From Tachypleus tridentatus (Eukaryota; Arthropoda; Merostomata; Xiphosura; Limulidae): 64,000 nt of DNA. The position numbers were made by a program, and so were the translations under genes. Each line of letters starts with the position of its first letter. Positions within the stretch are counted from its first letter, which is position 1. The notes beneath the pieces are model-generated. The model saw only the letters and a list, made by a program, of their open reading frames with translations. It did not search any database and was not told the DNA's origin. The stretch is from contig NC_134833.1 in assembly GCF_004210375.1 (NCBI RefSeq), positions 144,576,127 to 144,640,126 on the forward strand. The letters are read 5' to 3'. Of the stretch, positions 1 through 11,913 are shown piece after piece.

Positions 1-40
1 GACGGCTAGTTAGCCCTCGAGTAGCTTTGTTCAAATCTCT
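1..40 (+). mobile_element. SINE-1, 3' end only (cut by window edge)
   Basis: The first bases match the last part of SINE-1: the 'gacggctag..agccctcgagtagctttg' stretch that precedes the A-rich tail in other copies. The head lies outside the window. Block L starts directly after it. Confidence 0.75.
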
Positions 41-925
41 AACAACTGTTTGGAAAGACAATTATTGTAAATTATGTTATCATAACATATTAAAATATCC
101 ATGTGTTAAAAAGAAAACTGTGTGTATTAATATTGTTGGCAGACATCATTAATTACTACATGTTCAAATGTAATTAAACTCTACATTAAAATAAAATTTA
201 GCTTAGTTTCAGGATATTTATCATCACAATACCTAGAATAATGAATCAGAGACTTGTCCGAGAAAAATTATAATACGTAACACTAGAAACGAAAGATGTT
301 TAGTCTCTACTATCAGTAAAAGAAAAAAACCTGAGTTAGAGTTCAACGAATATTTATTTGTTAAAGACAAACAACCATTGTGATGATTTCACTGAAGTTG
401 GAGCTAAAAATATGATGAACAATAGACAAAGTGATTCAATAATATACGTAACACATGTCATTATATTCACCTACATGCATTATCTGGGCACAGCCAATCG
501 GCGTTAGTTGAATTTCCATCTGTAGACAGCATAAAATAACTCTTCAGAATTTACGTGGGAAATAAAATATAATATTAGTTGCTCCATATTATTGAAGAGA
601 CATTGTTGAACAGAAGAGTAGGATAAACCTGAAAATGGAAAACAATTTTTAGTGTTTAACTCTAGTGAAACAGATAGTTGAATATTGATTTTATGTACAA
701 GAATGAACCTACAGTTATTGTCGAATTGTGATTGTTTCTATTCTGATTGAACGTTAAATACCGTTCCAGATATTCTGAAAAATAATATATGTTTCATAGG
801 CTGGAACGATACATTGCCGACCCTTTAATTTATACATTTTTCCAGTATAAAAATGAACACACATATATTAGATATGTTAAATATATGTTAGATAGAGTTA
901 AATTTAAAATTATGTTCCTATACTA
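41..925 (+). repeat. Block L, left copy of a 0.9-kb distant direct repeat
   Basis: This stretch matches 62803-63722 in the same orientation along almost its full length; shared anchors are 'gccaatcggcg', 'acgtgggaaataaaatataa' and 'gaatgaacctacag'. The left copy lacks about 100 bases found in the right copy around 63140-63235. I see no coding potential. Its right edge near 925-950 cuts into block J. Confidence 0.8.
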
Positions 926-949
926 TATGTGCGTTAAGCAATATTAATT

Positions 950-2700
950 AAGTGGCTGATGCTTTTTACAAAATAAATGTATAAACATTCGACAGATTAC
1001 ATCAGTGATTTCAAAACTAGAGCTGACAGAAGTTTCATATAGGTGACACTACACGTATAACTAACAAAGAAATATTTTCAATATTTATTTATTTCAATAA
1101 AAGTGGCTACATAACAATGTTTATGCTAAAGATGTTTCAAAATCCCAAACTATGATGAACGCATGATGGTCCAGAGTGGCTATTATTTAAATTATCTTAT
1201 CAGTTGTTACATGTTGTATATATTTATTTATCAACACTCTTCTCAACTGCTCTGGATGTTCAACTAAACCAGAAGTACTTCAACTAATGATAACTGAAGG
1301 ACTGATGTAATAGCAGTAGTGATGTTTATGCAGTTTTAAAGTGTTCATTATACCTATAAATATCACACCAGCATCCTTCCAATAATTCTCTTTTGTTCAA
1401 CAGTTTTCAGTTACTTTACTATATTTAACGGTACTTATTTGTATTATGGTAAATATGACTAGAGCTATACACTAGTGTCATTAATCTCTTTCAGTTATTT
1501 TGTATATATCTCAAACAGTATAATTTTAGAAGGATTTATGTAACGTATTTAGGATGGTGCAGGTAAACAGACGGATATTTTTCATGTATTAGAGATTTTT
1601 TGTCAATCATGTGCTCTTTTATAATATGTTTATCTTCTTTTGTGCTTCATATAAAACTAAATTAACATTTGAGGGTCCCCTTATTATCTCTACACCCTAT
1701 AATATTTATATGTTTAAATGTTATTGCTGAACAAAATATTGCACTGTAACAAAACAGATACACAATGAAAGTTATTTGACTTTTAATCATATTAGACGAT
1801 TTTTGTCATGGTGTTTGAAAATGAAATTCATTTTATGGAATGAATTTAGACCTTATTTAGTAAAGAAAATTATCTCTCATTGTGAGGAATATACATATAT
1901 TTATTTATTATGCATACAAAATTTTTACACGAAACACATTAATGTACACTAACAAATAATTTTTCGAAATAAGTAAATCTTAATAATACCCCTGTGTTAC
2001 GTGGATGGAATGACACCAGTTTGTTGTGGGTGGGAATTTAGGTTACAAGCTTTAGTTTCTCTTCATCTCACTAGGTGATTTAAGAATAATTAGCACCTAA
2101 AAAAAAATAATTTTATGGTGAACACTGCACCATAAAAACATACAAATAAAGAATTTTGTTAATTTTCATGCTGATTCCCAAAAGTACCATAAAATAAAAA
2201 TATGACATGGACCTTTTGTATAGTTATTGATGTCAGAAATTGTTGACTAGTATAACACATTAGATTATGATATGCAATGATGCTGTTAGAAATGTTTTTT
2301 TCTCAGAATATACACTTTCATTTATCAATAATTAAAATTAAAATTAACTATAATTCACTGTGGACTATCAACTTTTTCCATATAAATATTAAACTCCGTC
2401 ATTTTTATGTCGTCATAAAATACGTTAGGTGTTTAGACAGATTGTGGTAATTAAATACGTGTGTTTGAAACGAAGAAAAATTATAAAAAATATCTTGTTT
2501 ATTGGTCTTGTTTCTATGTTTTATTCTAAGTGCAATACAACGTGTTAAAACAAAAAGTCATATTAATAGAAGTTTGTTGTCATTAAAACCTCTACAGTTC
2601 AGGCACAACCATTTCTATTCCAGAACTGCTGTGTTAAGGGAGAGCAACTAAATGGACTTACCTTACCAACTTTAGTTCAACATACCTTACATTCTTTAAA
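950..2700 (+). repeat. Blocks J (remnant, 950-1045) and H, unit A
   Basis: The start (to about 1045) is the reverse complement of the beginning of block J. From 'ggtgacactacac' (about 1046) onward it is block H, which recurs at 16066-17400 in the same orientation and, reversed, at 20560-22985, 45623-47180 and 50621-51480. Anchors are 'atttcaataaaagtggctac' and 'aaaagtaccataaaataaaa'. No open frame of note and no recognised gene. Confidence 0.75.
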
Positions 2701-2728
2701 TCGTGTTTATATATTTTATTTGTATAAA

Positions 2729-2844
2729 GTGTGTGTTTTACTTATAACAAACCCACATAGGTCTCTCTGCTGAGCCCACCAAGAGATATCGAAACCCTAC
2801 TTTTAGCGTTGTGAATACGGAGACATACCGCTGTACTAACGAGG
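2729..2844 (-). mobile_element. SINE-2 (tRNA-derived short element)
   Basis: On the minus strand it reads as a tRNA-like head with an A-box-like 'tagtacagcggtatg' and a degenerate B box, then 'ggtgggctcagcaga', ending in a GT/CA-rich tail. Four other copies of this family occur in the window. Confidence 0.7.
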
Positions 2845-2879
2845 TTCATTTATACAAGGATAATTACAGCTGCAAGTAA

Positions 2880-3600
2880 CAAACCAAGTTGGCTTACACA
2901 GGATATAAGAAAATTAATTAAAGAAAAGCATCACAAATATTAGAATTATGAATTGACTGGTAGCACGAGACGTTTATAATATTATTGAATACCAGGAACG
3001 TTGGTGAAACGGGACATCAAAAAGATGTTCAAAGAAATGACTGGCTGAAAGATTGTAATAAAACATGTTATAAACTTCAGAATGTTATTGGAGATAATAC
3101 ATATTTTCACTGAGAGAAAATCTCGTGTTGGAAACTTTCAGACACTCTTTTTAAACGTTGCTGCTCAGGTGGATGAGGGTAAGGATGTAGATTTGGTGTA
3201 TCTGGATATTCAGAAAGCATTTGACAAGGTGAAACATAAAAGGCTTGTAAAAGATTTATTTCGTTAAATATGGGAGATAAGTAAACTAATTGGACGGAAG
3301 AGTGTCTGGGTGAAAGAGTGTTTTTAGAATGGTGTTTTGTTAAACTGGATGAATGTCAGTCTTAGAATTATTCCTGTTTTTCATTTACCTTAATGAGGTA
3401 CAAGAAAGAATGTTGATGAAATAAAAATATTACCTGAATTTGTTAATGATGTCAAAGTTTTGGGTATTGCTAGCTTTGAAGAGGATATTGATGGTGTGAA
3501 AAATAGTTTAGATCATTTATTGAGATGAGCAAATAAATGGAACATTGGTTGTAATCATAATAAAACTAACATTATGCATGTAGGTAAAAATAATTTGTTT
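2880..3600 (+). pseudogene. CR1-like LINE ORF2 relic (reverse transcriptase), unit A
   Basis: Translation gives first a linker typical of CR1-group ORF2 (frame containing 'NKPSWLTQDIRKLIKEK'), then RT palm motif A 'YLDIQKAFDKV' at about 3199-3231. After frameshifts, 'GIASFEEDIDGVKNSLDHLL' and 'KTNIMHVGKNN' follow at about 3465-3595, as expected downstream of the catalytic box. The region between linker and RT fingers is missing. The same internal junction is seen in the relic at 50240-50620, so the element was probably dead before the host segment was duplicated. No intact frame remains. The family is known to mobilise by target-primed reverse transcription; this copy cannot. Confidence 0.75.
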
Positions 3601-3829
3601 CTTTCTTTTTGAATTTTGTGCAAACCTAAATATATATATATTTCACAAATAAAAATATACACCCAGAAAACACTAATACATAGCTTAAGTGTAATTATTT
3701 TTTCAAGGATACAGTACGAACAATATTTACAGCGTGAAGAAACACTATTTAAAATTACAATGCCTATCGAAATTATATCTTGGAACATTACACCATATTG
3801 AACCTACACTAAACCTTAAGTATATGCTT
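3601..3829. other. Short AT-rich stretch with no recognised feature
   Basis: Small overlapping open frames occur on both strands here but resemble no family, and neither shows codon-like composition. I see nothing else. Confidence 0.5.
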
Positions 3830-4330
3830 GGAATCCTCTTTTGTTTTTGTAATTTTGTATTTTACTATTTCACTAGTTTTTGTGTGTTAAGTGACCATAA
3901 AGCAACGTAATTCTTTGTTGCACTGAACTTGCTATACGTATTTAAAGCCTGATTTTACTATAATAAGCTTAACATGTCTACAAAGTTTAAAAACTGGTTA
4001 TTATTTATACTATACTTAATGTGCACAGTTTGAAACCTGAGTGTTAGTAAAATCAAGTATGCAAAGTTTAAATGTGAGTGTTTCTGACACTATGGTTTTA
4101 AAAATTAAAAACTATTTCTTATTGATACCATATCTACAAAGTTTAAATGCTTAATTTTGTTAAAATCGTGTTTGCATAATTTAAAAACTCATTATTATTG
4201 AAATCATGTTTGTTTTAAAAAGGTTGAAAACTGAGTGTTATAGAAATCCTACTGAATTCGTTGTCCACAATAATTGGTTCAATGATTTTAAGAACAGATT
4301 TTTTTTAGTTTTAGATAAGAATCGTCATAA
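3830..4330 (-). repeat. Block R: degenerate 38-bp tandem array, unit A
   Basis: Units carry a recurring core, on the minus strand 'aaactttgtagacatgattt' followed by 'caataacactcag', repeated at about 38-base spacing with heavy decay. The reverse complement matches 42545-43100 in unit C, including the flanking 'acgttgctttatggtcac', so the array predates the inverted duplication. Confidence 0.75.
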
Positions 4331-4337
4331 AAAAATA

Positions 4338-4616
4338 GGGCCAGCATGACCAGGTGTCTTCAAGCGTTCAACTCGTATTCTGACGGTCGCGGATTCGCAT
4401 CTCCGTCGCGCCAAACATGCTCGCCCTCCCAGCCTTGGGGGCTTTATAATGTGACGGTCAATACCACTATTCGTTGGTAAAAAAGTAGCCCAAGAGTTGG
4501 CGGTGGGTGGTGATGACTAGCTGCCTTACCTCTAGTCTTACACTGCTAAATTAGGGACGGCTAACTCAGATAGCCGTTGAGTAGCTTTCTGCGAAATTCA
4601 AAAACAAACTTTGCCC
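4338..4616 (+). mobile_element. SINE-1, full-length copy
   Basis: It starts with the tRNA-like head 'ggccagcatgaccaggtg', with a B-box region 'ggattcgcatctccg'. It continues through the conserved body ('gttggcggtgggtggtgatg', 'actagctgcctt') and ends in the 'gtagctttctgcgaaattca' tail plus A-rich run. The element is absent from the homologous place in unit C. Confidence 0.9.
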
Positions 4617-5295
4617 GAAATTCAAAAAAACAAACGTAAAAAATATATTGTGAGCCATTAATTTGTATGTTTTGTAAGCTGTAAAATTTACACCTAAAAT
4701 TAGAACAAAACGATAACAGAATAATTTAAAATATGTCGGGTAGAATAAAGAAAAGCGACACCTATATGGTTGTTTAGGGATCTTCAAAAGTCATTATTTT
4801 ACTTTATTAGCTCTCTTCATTCTTCGCTCAATGTATGGTCGGAGGTTTAAAGTACAACTGAATTAAAATTAAACGTAAGTGAATTAAACTTGGTGATTTT
4901 AAGAAAATATTTTGTTCAGCACAATGGAATTATCCTCAAGTGATAACAACGATTGAAACAGAAGAGTTTTGCTTTTAAAATTAGTACTCTCTTTTTAATG
5001 TTTAAATACTTCTAAATCAGAACGTACGTTACAACATAAGTACACAGAAAAGTTGATGAAAAAGTTTGGAATACTTTCGATAATCTTATTCACACGATCA
5101 GTTACAAATGATGTTATGATTTAAAACTAGAAAGAAATATATTTTGGACGACAAATACAATGTGAGTTATTAGTTACTATAATGGATTTAAATTAATATC
5201 AAACAACAATGAGTAGTCGGGTAAAAGGGACATCTTAAAAACAAACTACATTTTTGAAACATTTCAGTATTTACGATCTAGCACATTTTTGAATG
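4617..5295. other. Gene-less G/R spacer, unit A
   Basis: No gene is recognised. About 4725-4880 matches 42410-42560 in the same orientation, whereas 4880-5100 matches 42230-42375 reversed. That suggests a small local inversion inside the larger inverted duplication. Confidence 0.5.
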
Positions 5296-5411
5296 TTTGT
5301 AATTAAGCACAAAGCTAACTAATGAGCTATCTGTGCTCTGTCAACCACGGTTATCGAAACTCATATTTTAGCGTTGTGAGTCAGCAGACATACCGCTGAT
5401 CCACTGGGGAA
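5296..5411 (-). mobile_element. SINE-3 (short tRNA-derived element)
   Basis: On the minus strand it shows a tRNA-like head ('ccagtggatcagcggtatg', B box 'gtttcgataacc'), then 'cagatagctcatt..agctttgtgcttaat'. The family is defined by more than ten copies in the window. Confidence 0.7.
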
Positions 5412-6136
5412 CAATTTAACACATATAGCAGCAATAAAGAGTGGCTTAACTTAAGTACGGGAAAATGATACAATGAAGGACATTCAAGCGAAGGAAAATT
5501 CAAGGAATATTCAAAACTACCGCAAATATTTTCAGGACTCAGCAACAAATAATTGGAAATATAAAGATCTTGTTTTTAATTCATGGTTTATATAAAACTT
5601 TATAAAATTGTAAAGAAATGAACGTACACATGTTTCAAATATAGTGTTGTTTACTTTTTATTTAAACCATTTCTAACGTAAAAAAATTAACAGTACGAAA
5701 GTTTTCCTTCTTCTGTAATTTTTTTTTTACTGTGTATTTGTAAAAACAAACAAATGAAGCACAAATAAACACATGGAAGTTTCGTGAAAAAAAAACGAGA
5801 ATGTCTCATTAAAACATAGAAAGTTTATCTTGAGGTCAGAAACAGATCTCTAATAACCACGTTCATCAAGGTGAAACAACAAACTCATCACGTGGATATC
5901 TATGTCACCATCATTGGAAAACTAGTAGTAGAACTCAAGCTCCTACCAACTATCATCAGTGGTGTATTTAATAACTATCGAAAGTAATAGACTTAACTTC
6001 AAGCACCAAAGTTAAAACTACTTATTGTGAACAACATTACGAGCATCGGTTATCGGTTATATAATGCAAAAAATAATAGAAACCAAATAATATTAATAAC
6101 AGCATGAAGTAAATTGTTATATTAATATATTAAGAA
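5412..6136. repeat. Block G, 3' flank of SLC35G copy A
   Basis: The part 5460-6136 is the downstream flank of the gene and matches, reversed, 41200-41650 in unit C; 5800-6136 also matches 17820-18103 in unit B. Anchors are 'acaaataaacacatggaagt' and 'gtgaacaacattacgagc'. No coding potential seen. Confidence 0.65.
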
Positions 6137-7040
6137 CTAATTCACTTTCTTTAATGTTGTTAAAAGAACACCAACAAAAATTAAAACAGCGCCAAAAATG
6201 CTGTACCAGGTGGCGATGGTATTTAATATGAAAATATCGAACAAAAATGCTGTAATTATATTTAGAGTTTGAGCAACAGACACAGTTCCAGCATATTCCA
6301 CTTGTAAGGCTATTGTGGTGAGGAGTTCATACAGTGTCATACAAATTCCAGAACTCACAACAAGAATACTGCTTTTACCACAAGATGATATTTGAATTTC
6401 TTCGAACAAGAACAGTAGAAAAGTTCCCACAACAAGGCTAAAAGTAGACATAATGGCAGCCACAACCTGAGGTGGTGTTTTTTGAAGTTTACGGGCCATT
6501 GCATAGCAACAAGCTTTCAATAGACACGCAGAAAATCCAAAAATAATTCCTTTAAATCGATTATCTACTTCCTACGATAAACGTTGGTTTGATAATTAAA
6601 ATAATGCCCGTCATCGTCAGCATTAAGACGAATACATAGTAAGCCCCACAAGGTTCTCTCAAAACCAAGTGAACAAGCAAACTAATGAACAGTGGAGAAG
6701 AGGAAGAGATTGTCGAAGCATCCGCAAGATAGAGCCAATGAATACAGTATATCATTAGGGCTTTAACTATTCCATCAAATAAAGCTCTAAAAAACAAAAT
6801 AGTTCTTTCTCCTTTCTCTCCGATGTAATTGGCTTTCGAATAAATAATAAAAACATTATAAATTCCCCATTGGATAAGAGCTTGAGTTACCAGAAACTGA
6901 GCCGTACTAATTTCTGACACCAGCTTCAAATTCAGGATCGCCAGAGAATACGTGAATCCTGATGTCATTCCGAAAATAATTCCAATTCCAAGAATATTCT
7001 TGAACTTTATAAAACTGAATGTCTTGTCAGATGTTTTCAT
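6137..7040 (-). pseudogene. SLC35G1-like EamA transporter, copy A (one frameshifting deletion)
   Basis: Two open frames on the minus strand make up one drug/metabolite-transporter-fold protein. The N-terminal part (ATG at 7040) carries 'SDKTFSFIKFKN', hydrophobic segments, and the EamA signature around 'ADASTISSSSPLFISLL' and 'LVLREPCGAY'. The C-terminal part ends '..GAVLIFVGVLLTTLKKVN' with its stop at 6137. Compared with copy C, about 20 bases are missing near 6570, between 'IVG' and 'DNR', so the frame ends early at about 6561. Apart from this break both halves are open, including a C-terminus better preserved than in copy D. SLC35G proteins are multi-pass membrane proteins with two EamA repeats; substrate unknown. 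The gene is intronless across its coding part. An older name for the family is TMEM20. Confidence 0.8.
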
Positions 7041-9660
7041 GTTCACAGTTAGATGTCGAGAAAAATGCTTTGAATAAAAATTAAACTATTAATTTGTGTC
7101 TATTTGTATTAACTTATTTCTTAATATATCTTATTATACAATAAAATACTACACTTCTCAGATTTTGTTGTTAGTGTATATTTCTGAAAAATTGAAAACG
7201 ACATATTCACGGTTTCATCCTAATTCCTTTCTAAGGACAAACATAAAACGGTCTTCAATGTTTGTAATAGAAAATATGTCGTATATAAATCTTGGTATTG
7301 ATGATCGGTCTGTTTTGTCATTTTATTATTTTCATATAAAATTATCTCTTGATACACCTGTACATATGTTTTAAACCAGGATTTTGTATTTTCAATAATA
7401 ATTTCCGACAAAATAAATTTAAATATACAAATAGAACTAAAAAGGTTCCGTAAAAATTAATGATTATTATAATAGTTTTATTAGATGAACGTAACTTAAA
7501 TCACAAGTTCGTAGATGTTGAAATGCATTTATCCATTAATAATGTTATTGGACATAATTCTTAAAATATCTTCAGATGTTCATCCAGTTTACGATTTTTA
7601 ACATAGTTCTAAACCAAAACACCAAGTTAAAATTTCATTTGCACAATTATAAAGTTGATATGAACCATACTGAAAGTTATTTTAAACGGTATGTTTTTAT
7701 TGAATATTAGAAAAATATACTAGCTATAAAGAAATATGGAGTGTTTCATTCCGTAATAAGCTTGATCAACTGTATTTGTCACTCAGGTTTAACAGGATTT
7801 CTCTTTTAAATTAAGTTTTCCTGTTTCATATTTCACATATTTTAAAAGATTATTTACTTTTACTGGTTACAGAGTTGGTGAATAACTCTCTATCTGAACT
7901 AAATTATAAGAAGAATATTTCAGATATTTTAAACGATGATTTCTTTACTTTTGTTTACTTTGAAAAATGTTATCCCGGATAAAAATTAGCTTCATGAAAT
8001 ATTTTTAAAGGTTTTTAAAACTACATTAATTACTTCTGCACCACGTAATCTATCAGGTTCAATAAGTTATTATGATATCGAGAAACAAGAACCAAACCTC
8101 TCTATTCTGCTTTTAAAGTCTTTGTATTAACAAATTTAATATCATCAAAGTTCTGTGCTATCAAACTAAGTTACGAAATATTACGATAATTATTTAACGC
8201 AAAAGCTTGTCAAGTGATTTACAGAGACAAGTAATAATTTTATATTTTGAAATTAAAGAACGGACAACGAAAAAACAAGAAATGCTGTCCGTAAACAACT
8301 CGCCATCTGCAGGGTTTCCAATTTGAAACAAACTAATAATTCAGATGTGTAAATTTAGCTAATAATGAATTTTCTCGTTTAAACAGAAACGTATGTACCT
8401 TCGCCAACTCTCAACTCTAACCAACAGAGTATGTTATCAAAATTCTCGATTAATAACTGTACATCACAAGAGATAATAATAATAAGAAAAACATATTATC
8501 ATTGTAACAAATATTGAAAAATAGAACCACAGTGAACTGAAGAAACTCTCTGAAGTCTGATATTAGATAAACTAGTTTATTGACTGATATGTTTGGTTGT
8601 GTTTTTTTCTTTTAGTCTTATTTCTGGCAGAAGATAACGTAATACCTTAAAGATGCACGAATGTGTCGTAACAAGTTGCTATATCAGGCTTTTGACAGTT
8701 TGTTCTCTTTACTATGGTCTTTAATTACGAAGTATAGACTGTACTGAAACTGTTTTTTCCCTAACCTTACTTCAATCGACTGGGTCAACATTAAGAAGAG
8801 TCAAATGTATATAAATAAAGTAAAATGCATAAACATCAAAACTAACCTGATTCAGAGCTGAATGTCACAGTGTATGGTAACGGAAAGTTATGACTCTTTT
8901 GTGAAAAGAAACTGTGCTCTGCTTATCTCTCGTGTTGCTGAGGTGAATATTGTTATTGTACGTGTATAACTTAGAAACAGCAGTTATAAACTGTGTAATA
9001 CAATGTCACATTCTTTTTTTTATTTTTTTTTTTTTCTGGGCGGGACTATTAATCTAATTAACTTATACGAATAACTGAAACAACACAAAACAGTTGTGCT
9101 GTAGGTTGAACACGTGCCAGAAAGAAAGATACCTGTGTGGTGCATACATTAGTGACTTGACACTGACTGGAGAATTGATAAATATTCATTTTTTTATTTT
9201 TCGCAACGAATAAAACAGAGTATGTAGTTGTCATATCCTTAAAATAAAAATTCAGTACTTAAATTGAGTCTAAACTAAGAAAACGTTTTTGGAACACCTA
9301 CCTTCAATCCACCACTAGAACACAGTACACTACTAAATACACATAATATAATTATTTATTTTATATTTTGTCTTTATGACAAAGTCAATAAGGCTATCTA
9401 CTGTGTCCCTAATTTTTACTGCAGAACAAAAAGAAAGAAAAAAACATAACCGTACACACTAAAGGATGTTGAATCATTGCTTTTTTATTACACACTTACA
9501 GCTTAACGTTTCGATGTATAGTTTATAGTGTCACACAGATTCAATTAATGCTTACGAACTCCGAAACTCGGAGTTTTACCACAAGACGAACACGACACAA
9601 ATAATGTTGAACATAAATGAATTTTACCAAAGTTAATAATTCATACGTTCTTTATATCAT
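7041..9660 (-). repeat. Block G, 5' flank of SLC35G copy A
   Basis: This upstream region is repeated in all units: reversed at 35900-40256 (C), 49100-50230 (F), 54363-55260 and 58145-60115 (D), and in the same orientation at 18769-20050 (B) and 52205-53765 (E). It contains an interrupted palindrome (arms about 8524-8558 and 8680-8715). Small open frames at 7096-7411 are not conserved in the other copies. I cannot define a promoter. Confidence 0.75.
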
Positions 9661-9952
9661 TAAATTCTTGTTTCTTTGTGCTAAAATATTTTAATTTTGT
9701 TTTTTAAACACATTTAAATTGACAAAGTTTAATGTGTAATGATCAAGAAACTTTCATCTTTTATGAAACTACATAAAGTGTAGGTCTTAATCTTTTAAAA
9801 CACGAAAACTTTATGTTTTTCTAATAAGCTTAAAATATGACAAAAAAAACTAAAACTGACCATATCGGCAAAGTGGTGGCCAAATGGCGATTTGCATAGT
9901 GAAATGTTTAGTAGAAAAAAAAAAGATTGGGTTCAATCTTTTGAATGTTTTT
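9661..9952. other. AT-rich spacer, nothing recognised
   Basis: No open frame, repeat family or regulatory motif could be supported here. Confidence 0.4.
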
Positions 9953-10202
9953 TTATTGGAATTTCTCGCAAAGCTACACGAGGGCGCCACTCGTCCCTAA
10001 TTTAGCAATGTAAGACTAGAGGGAAGAGAGTTAATCATCTCCACTCACTGCCAACTCTTGAGTTACCCTTTTACCAACATACAGGATTTGACCGTCACTT
10101 ATAATGTCCTAACGGATGTAAGAGCGAGTATGTTTGGTATCAACGAAATTTGTACTCCTGATCTCAGAGTGGAGCACTCTAACCACCTGGCAATGCTAGG
10201 CT
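9953..10202 (-). mobile_element. SINE-1, full-length copy
   Basis: Read on the minus strand it runs from a tRNA-like head ('agcattgccaggtggttag') through the conserved body to the 'gtagctttgcgagaaattcc' tail. Flanking 'aatctttt' on both sides (9936-9943 region and just after 10202) may be the target duplication. Confidence 0.88.
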
Positions 10203-10760
10203 TAATCTTTTAAAAAACAATAACTATGTTATTTATAACAAGCTAAAAATGTGCCCAACAAGGTTGAAAATAACCCTCTCTGTCACACTAATTAAATAAG
10301 GTATTTTTATGTTCTGGTTTATCCAAAATAATATCTCTTTTGTTGTAGTAAACTCAATAACTAATTCCGTTTAACTGTAGCTCTGTTCCAGTATCTGGAC
10401 ATTATTAAGAACAATTTTTTATTTACTATTAAGCAACAGAATGGATTATGTGCGCTCTGTCCACTGCAGAAAATCAAACTCTAAGTCTGTAGCGTAGCCG
10501 CTAACTCATCAAAAGGAGACTTGTTTATGAAGAAAACACTCACTGAAATAGAAAATTTGAATTTGAACAGTAACCTGTCGACACATGGTTAAGTTAAAAT
10601 ACCGATCAGAAGTAAGGAAGCCAGTCACCTGTAACTTTCTTCACAAGATATTTGTTCTCTCTTTTATGATGCTCCTTCCCAGTGACATGTCTGAAGAGTT
10701 ATAAGACCAAAAATTACGTTTTGATACCCGCGATGAGCACAATAAAATTATCATTGTGTA

Positions 10761-10857
10761 TTAGTTTGAAGTTAAGTACTAAGCTACACAATGTGCTCTT
10801 CACACACAAATATACTGTGTTGTAAGTCCACAGAAATATAGCTGTGCCAATGGAGAC
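10761..10857 (-). mobile_element. SINE-3, decayed copy
   Basis: It shows 'agctacacaatgtgctctt' and 'ttgtaagtccacagaaatat', both degenerate forms of the SINE-3 body and head. Confidence 0.55.
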
Positions 10858-10945
10858 ATTCACTGTGTACCTCTTTAGTTGGTTACTTGAAATTAAGATT
10901 ATTCAATTGACCCACTTGTATAAGTAAGGTAAATATTCATGTATT

Positions 10946-11059
10946 GTTGTTGTTGTTTTGAATTAAGCACAAAGCTACACAATGGGCTATCTGTCCTCTG
11001 CCCACCACGGATTGTAGTATTGTAAATCCGCAGACATACCGCTGAGCCACTGGGGAGCA
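10946..11059 (-). mobile_element. SINE-3, well-preserved copy
   Basis: It contains the family core 'aattaagcacaaagctacac', 'aatgggctatctgtcctctg', and a tRNA-like head on the minus strand ('cagtggctcagcggtatg'). A short GTT repeat lies at its tail. Confidence 0.8.
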
Positions 11060-11334
11060 ACATTCATGTGTAATAAATCTTCATTGTTTTAAAGTAGCTG
11101 AAGATATATTAATTGATTTTTCCACTTCTGTGAAACGATTGTTTTATTATTTACCTAAGATTAATGAACAACAAATTTAGCAATGAAATTTTTTTTCTTC
11201 ACAGCATGAGAACCTTTAGCTACAGATTAGGTAGTTTGTAGCTGAACTTCTGCAAGTTTACCACCAATGAATAATATGAAATTACAGTTTTGAATTTTCT
11301 TAGGAAATAAAATAGAAGGGCATGGAAATTAATG

Positions 11335-11450
11335 TCTTGTTGTTTGTTACCAAGCACAAAGCTACATAAACCAATCTATTATCTTCCCACTACAGGTATC
11401 GGAGCTCAGTTACTAGTGTTAAAAACATTCTGGCATATTACTGTCTTACC
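11335..11450 (-). mobile_element. SINE-3, decayed copy
   Basis: It starts 'tgtttgttaccaagcacaaa' and retains a recognisable B-box region ('aggtatcggagctc'), followed by a decayed head. Confidence 0.6.
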
Positions 11451-11913
11451 GTGCACGTTTTGATGTTGAATCATTGTTTATAAATATACCTTTGGAAAAG
11501 ACTATAAACTTTGGCACCATTTTGATTTCCAGCAATGTGGCCATCCATAAACCACTTTCTGTGTAATTAATAAACATTGAAGTTAACGAATCCCACTTCC
11601 TTCATAATAGCAAGCTACGTGATCAGATCGTTACACTTCCCATGGTTTCTAGATTGGGGCCGTTTATGACAAATCGATATTGTGTTTGTATAAAATACAG
11701 TAAACAGAAAACTATTTTCAGCCTATTTACTATCAAAGATATGGTAATAACACGTTTGTTATCTTTGAGAACACTCATGAAGCTTCGTAATTTCTCTAAT
11801 ATTTCAACAACAAACATATCAGTACAGAGTTTACAGTAGAAGATCATAAAGTTTATTTTTTAGACACTTTAATAAGTGATAATAATGTCCATAACTTAAC
11901 TTGAAAAATTTGG

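Larger units (their letters stand above)
10203..11913. other. Gene-less region with three SINE-3 copies
   Basis: Apart from the short tRNA-derived elements listed separately I see nothing: no supported gene, and no block homology to the rest of the window. Confidence 0.5.

Noticed and set aside
3555..3801. Overlapping open frames on both strands
   Set aside because: AT-rich, no domain, and no conservation in the other units.
4370..4430. tRNA-gene-like sequence (A and B boxes)
   Set aside because: It and all similar sites (20256, 26450, 28246, 35546 and others) continue into the same SINE-1 body and tail; none folds as a stand-alone tRNA with a normal acceptor end.
7096..7411. Open frames of 92 and 63 codons upstream of copy A
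   Set aside because: They lie within the duplicated flank, and the frames are not kept at the corresponding places in units B, C and D.
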